A DNA stretch of 64,000 bases from Ceratodon purpureus. Its lineage: Eukaryota > Streptophyta > Bryopsida > Pseudoditrichales > Ditrichaceae. Position numbers and translations under genes: made by a program. This document shows, in pieces, positions 60,190 through 64,000 of this stretch. The stretch is from positions 8,766,803-8,830,802 of the forward strand of contig CM026423.1 of NCBI GenBank assembly GCA_014871385.1. Direction: 5' to 3'. Position 1 is the first letter of the stretch. Each line of letters starts with the position of its first letter. The notes below the pieces were generated by a model. It was given only the letters and a program-made list of their open reading frames with translations. It had not been told where the DNA came from and ran no database searches.

Positions 60190-61740
60190 TTAGGAAGTTA
60201 CAAGCAAGGCCAGATTGACCACAATCACCACCACAACTACGCCGACGCCTACGCCTTCCAATTTCCCTTGTAGTTTCTTTGGATAAAACCTTCTCCGAGT
60301 ACCTTTGTTGACAAAATTAAAGTAAAGTTAAAAATAAAGTTACTCATTTTTTGAATGATAGGTTATAGTGTGTAAATTTGAAAATTGCTTGAAGACCACT
60401 TTGAGAAAAAAAATTCAAAGAAATCAAAACTAACAAGTAAGAAATGAAAGGTGTTCGTATAAAAATAGAATAAAATAAAATTTACACAAAAAAATGAATG
60501 TAGTTGAGCTTTGCTTTTGTTTTTAAAATATATTGATTGATTTTTTAATATTGTTTGAAATAACTTTTGCAATAACCTTTTGTGAAATTTGTACCTCCTA
60601 GGTCAGAATTTAAATACTCCTTCTTCTTGCGGTCTTTATCCTCCTCAACAACCGCCGCCTCACTAGCTCCTACACACAATAGTTAGTATGTCAGTTGAAA
60701 CATTTTTGGTTCATTGTTACTACTGTACTTTTGTGATTCCAGATATTTACTGCAAACCAAGTTAGGACTTAAACATACCTTCAATTTTGACAATCCCGAA
60801 ACCGCGTAGCCAATCTTCGGAAAATTCTCCTTTACAATCCTGCTTTGCGCATCTACCATCGAGCTGAACTAGAATTCCAACGCACCATGGATGGTAAGCA
60901 CAAAAGCAAAGAGCCAAAATGACATCTCTATGTGGAAATCCCCTACAACATAGTACACAATTTTGAAGTGAAATTTCTATGATGCTGCTGATGGTAAAAT
61001 TTCATCATTGAATTGAGAGGGTTGCATGCTGATAGTTGTGAAAGGTTGTGCTTCTATTTTCTTGACAAACTTTTGTAGTCGTTTGAAATTGGCTTGTAGT
61101 TCTTCTTCTGTTCTTTTCAATCACCTCATCTCTTCAGTTGCATGTAAAATCTTCTGATGCTTCTTCTTGTTGCTGATTTCTTCTTTCAAACTAAGGATTT
61201 CTTCATATTTCTTGTCCATCATGTCCTCGTATTGGTCTAGCTTGTCCTTCTCTTTTTGAAACACCTTCATATTTCGCTCCTCATGATTCGCCCAATTGCT
61301 TTCTTTGCATCTTCGACCTCCATTCGTTTGTTCTTCAACTCCGATTCTAGCACCTCCATAGCAAGACCTTGCAAACTACGAATTTCTTCTGTTCGCATTT
61401 GAACTGACAGCTTCTCTTCTTCAAACCTCCGATCCAACTCTACTGCTTCAAATTTCATGCAGGCTTGATGACAGTCTCCCACCAATTTCTCCTTAATCAT
61501 TGAGTATTTGGTTTGATTAGGATTATGTTTCTTGTACAACACTACTTCTTCATCACCGTGGTCAGATCTTCTACAACTCCATCTCTCCTCTGCATACAAT
61601 GTCCAGTTCATCTGATTGAAGTGGCAAACTTCAGATATTACTGCTCTTGCAAAACTCGTGGCTATGTATCCACCCTCTGGCAGGTTCTTGATTTGCCAGA
61701 TGGGTCCATATAGTTCTTGCACTCGCATCTTTACTCTCAT
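60190..61740 (-). pseudogene. Coiled-coil protein with C-terminal membrane anchor, apparently disrupted
   Basis: I do not recognise the family. On minus, a frame opens at 61740 (MRVKMRVQELYGPIWQ) and becomes a charged coiled coil at about 61510-61290. A one-base shift near 61290 moves the coil into another frame (NMKVFQKEKDKLDQYEDMMD), which hits a TGA near 61120. A GAG|GTGATT donor at 61125 joins in phase to an acceptor at 60942. The exons then read 60942-60779 (four to five cysteines, including CAYHPWC and CAKQDC), 60669-60595 (acidic/lysine-rich) and 60302-60190 (TAA). The last exon ends in a hydrophobic stretch at the very C-terminus (EGVGVGVVVVVIVVNLALLV), as in tail-anchored proteins. 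Three consecutive phase-matched 3' exons argue for a real gene; the frameshift argues for decay or a sequence error. Sequence in the putative 182-bp intron also reads as coil, so that splice is uncertain. Confidence 0.5.
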
Positions 61741-62440
61741 GGATTTAGCTCCTAGAAAATGTATCCTCGACCCTTCACTCTTTCTCCGAACATAGAGAGC
61801 ATTTCATCATCACTGACATGATTGCAGTCTCTGGCTGGATCTAATCCTTTATTTGATAGCCTAATCTCAGATCCAATTCAAGCATGCTTTCCTTTCTTGA
61901 GTTGATTGAGTGCCATTATATCCTTTTTTCACGCCCTTCAAATTCAGCACTCGACATGTGTTCCTCTGTCCCTATTATGAGCTACAATCAGACGACATTA
62001 CTGATATTACTTAGTGCGCAATGTTATTATGGAATAGACCTACAAACTACATGTGTAATACTCATGCTAGTAGTAGCTCCTAGTTGGATAACATGCCCAA
62101 TTACCTATTGGTAAATGTTCAAAAGAGTTTAAATAGCCATCTATATATTATCTATATAACCTTTCAAACAACCTTTCAAGTTTCCATCTCCATCGCTGTA
62201 GGAGACTAAAATTGACCCCATTGATGAATTATTCATACTAAAGGACCAATATTACCAAAGGACATGACGACGACGCACTAAGCCATTGCACTAAATCACC
62301 AAGGCTCAAATAAAAACATCATATTTTTTGACAACTCTTCATATCATTTCCTTGCACCTCCCTTAACAAAGACCATCAATATACCATCCACTTTGTCACC
62401 TTTCATCTCAAAAGAAAAGAAAATATAACATTTGTGACAT
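61741..62440. other. Upstream part of the coiled-coil gene and spacer
   Basis: Immediately upstream (61741-61850, minus) short frames such as RIHFLGAKS and MLSMFGERVKG abut the coiled-coil gene and may be its decayed N-terminal coding sequence. Beyond 61900 nothing is supported. Confidence 0.3.
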
Positions 62441-62449
62441 TTCAAAGAT

Positions 62450-63222
62450 CCTAAGAAACAAACGCATCAAATTGTATTGAACTTATTGATAGAACCAGAG
62501 AGAAAACACATACGACATAACTACACACAGCATCAGGCAAGAAGCTTAGTGCTCAAGCTTTAATTCTACAAAACAAGAAAGACTAACAACAATGACTAAT
62601 CGCAACAACAAGGGAGACATGGAAGTATCTGCTCACTTGAGAGCTGGAGCGACAGGGACATTTGTACATCTAAGTTCATCTACATACATCTAACATTAAC
62701 ACAAATTCATCTACGACTAAAGCTAATTCATGCTTCTGACTCCGTTAACTGGCTTCACAGCGTTCTGGTGAGCTGTACAAATTTTCACGCTATATACTCA
62801 GTACTTTAAGCACAATGCAGAACCAATACTCCCACTCATTTGTTCTTGAAGTACAAGTAACAACAGGTGATAATTAAGTAGCCACAGGTCACCAAGAATG
62901 AACTACATGTACTCCCACTCTACGGTGCTTTTGGAACAATGTTGAGACCAACACGCAGGCGATGGAATTGGTCTGGTGTTAATGCCTTCATAAAGATATC
63001 TGCGAGCTACATATCAGTGGGAACATAGACAGTATCGATTTCTCGTCATTGGTGAATCTCACGAACAATATGATAATGGATCTGGATATGCTTGGTTCTC
63101 TTATGGTACTCTGGATTATGGATCAAACGGATAGTTGAATGATTGTCAGAATGAAGCAGTGTAGCACAATTCCGTACGAAACCAATGTCAGCCAATAATC
63201 TCCGAATTCACGTAGTCTCTTT
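62450..63222 (-). mobile_element. Ty1-copia retrotransposon remnant (RNase H end plus probable 3' LTR)
   Basis: The complement of 62936-63222 reads as the C-terminal RNase H region of a copia polyprotein: RRLLADIGFV, LLHSDNHSTIRLIHNPEYHK, RTKHIQIHYHIVREIH, VYVPTDM and LADIFMKALTPDQFHRLR. Three in-frame stops interrupt it. Downstream on minus a GAGTGGGAG purine tract near 62830, resembling a polypurine tract, would mark the start of a 3' LTR extending to roughly 62450; LTR borders are not proven. Reverse transcriptase, integrase and gag are not present to the right, so the copy is truncated and dead. Confidence 0.8.
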
Positions 63223-63898
63223 GCTCACACCTCCTCCATACCTCCTTCAAAACTCCACCTTATATATTTCTTTTCTAAAACAATCAACAACTATTCTTAA
63301 TGATATCTTATTTCTCCTAAATTCATTGACAACCATCTATTAACCTATAAAATACTCTTTGAATCCTTCTCCTATCATTACTATAAGGACAACAGACCTC
63401 CAGTTTCTTCAGTTTCTTTCCTCACTACACCTTTGAATTCACAACAACACTTTCTTGACAATGATTCTAGCTAGTGCGGTAACTATCTAACACAATAAAG
63501 CTCTAAGCCATCTTCTAAAACCATTCAAAACCACTTACAATCTTTAAACTCTTCTTTGGCTTATAAAATCATTTACAACCGCAACCTTTCATCTCTTCCA
63601 AACAACACAACAATCTTAAAACCATTCCAAATCCACACAACCTTTCATACATCAACAAACTTCCACTTAAAATCACACCCTCTAAATAACCATAAACAAT
63701 CCGACCTCAAATCATAACAATCCTATCCCTCAAACTTGGTTTTTAGCCATTTGCATCACCACAAACTACCTAGTATAGAAAAACATTTTTATACATTTTA
63801 TTTTTCGAGCATAGAAATGCATTTTAATTAAATAAACAAATTTGAATATCATCTTTAATAAAAATAGAATCCATGTCTATTTTAGATCATTAAAATAC
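63223..63898. other. AT-rich spacer
   Basis: No gene or repeat is recognised. The sequence is C/A-rich on plus and has no open frame of interest. Confidence 0.4.
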
Positions 63899-64000
63899 TA
63901 CTCCCTCCGTCTCACTAAAAGACCATTGTTTGCTCAAAAAATCTGTCTCGAAATAAGATCGCTGTTTTTAAATTTAGCCAACTTGTTTCTAATTTTAGAA
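63899..64000. mobile_element. Left end of a Stowaway-type MITE, cut by the window edge
   Basis: CTCCCTCCGTCTCA begins at 63901 directly after TA at 63899-63900. This is the canonical Stowaway terminus and target site. The other end lies outside the window. Its interior (AAAAGACCATTG...) differs from that of the element at 4912-5249, so it belongs to another subfamily. Confidence 0.75.

Overview
This window is plant nuclear DNA. The genes have many spliceosomal introns (GT-AG, AT-rich introns between GC-richer exons). Their products are land-plant types: chloroplast BASS1, a TORNADO1-like Roc-COR protein, sterol C5-desaturase, CSN3 and a SCAI homologue. Spacers are AT-rich and hold MITEs and decayed retroelements. 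A bryophyte, probably a moss, fits best because of the Roco protein and the restriction-nuclease/kinase relic. That is an inference from protein style, not a species call.

Layout from left to right. (1) 350-669, minus: first exon of a CYP86-clan cytochrome P450 that runs off the left edge. (2) 0.7-10.7 kb: no convincing gene; degenerate tandem repeats, a possible SINE, a Stowaway-type MITE with an internal 35-bp tandem array, a 38-bp perfect palindrome and a G-rich GGGGTCTTG array. (3) 10.7-20.2 kb, plus: mitochondrial pyruvate dehydrogenase E1 beta, 12 exons resolved, with a TTAA-flanked transposon in its longest intron. (4) 22.6-26.3 kb, minus: SCAI homologue, 11 exons, with a probable 5' leader reaching a GC-rich patch near 28.6 kb. 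(5) 29.9-32.9 kb, minus: complete BASS1 plastid transporter, 7 exons, 459 aa. (6) 35.1-35.5 kb: fold-back element with perfect 40-bp arms and a tRNA-like B box. (7) 35.6-37.0 kb, minus: broken nuclease/kinase gene. (8) 38.6-39.5 kb: second copy of the TTAA-flanked element. (9) 40.9-46.7 kb, plus: Roc-COR (Roco) protein, 4 exons, 1294 aa. (10) 50.7-52.9 kb, plus: sterol C5(6)-desaturase, 3 exons, 330 aa. (11) 54.9-58.4 kb, plus: COP9 signalosome subunit 3, 11 exons, 431 aa. (12) 60.2-61.8 kb, minus: a damaged coiled-coil gene ending in a tail-anchor-like membrane segment. (13) 62.5-63.2 kb, minus: Ty1-copia remnant. A Stowaway end begins at 63901.

The intact genes are unrelated housekeeping or developmental genes (plastid/mitochondrial metabolism, sterol synthesis, protein turnover, signalling) and do not form a pathway. 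The unusual content is in the accessory DNA: the TTAA/CCCCTAAA element pair, the fold-back element, the nuclease/kinase relic and the damaged coiled-coil/membrane gene. Exon borders were read by eye from splice signals, phase continuity and remembered family conservation. No search was run.
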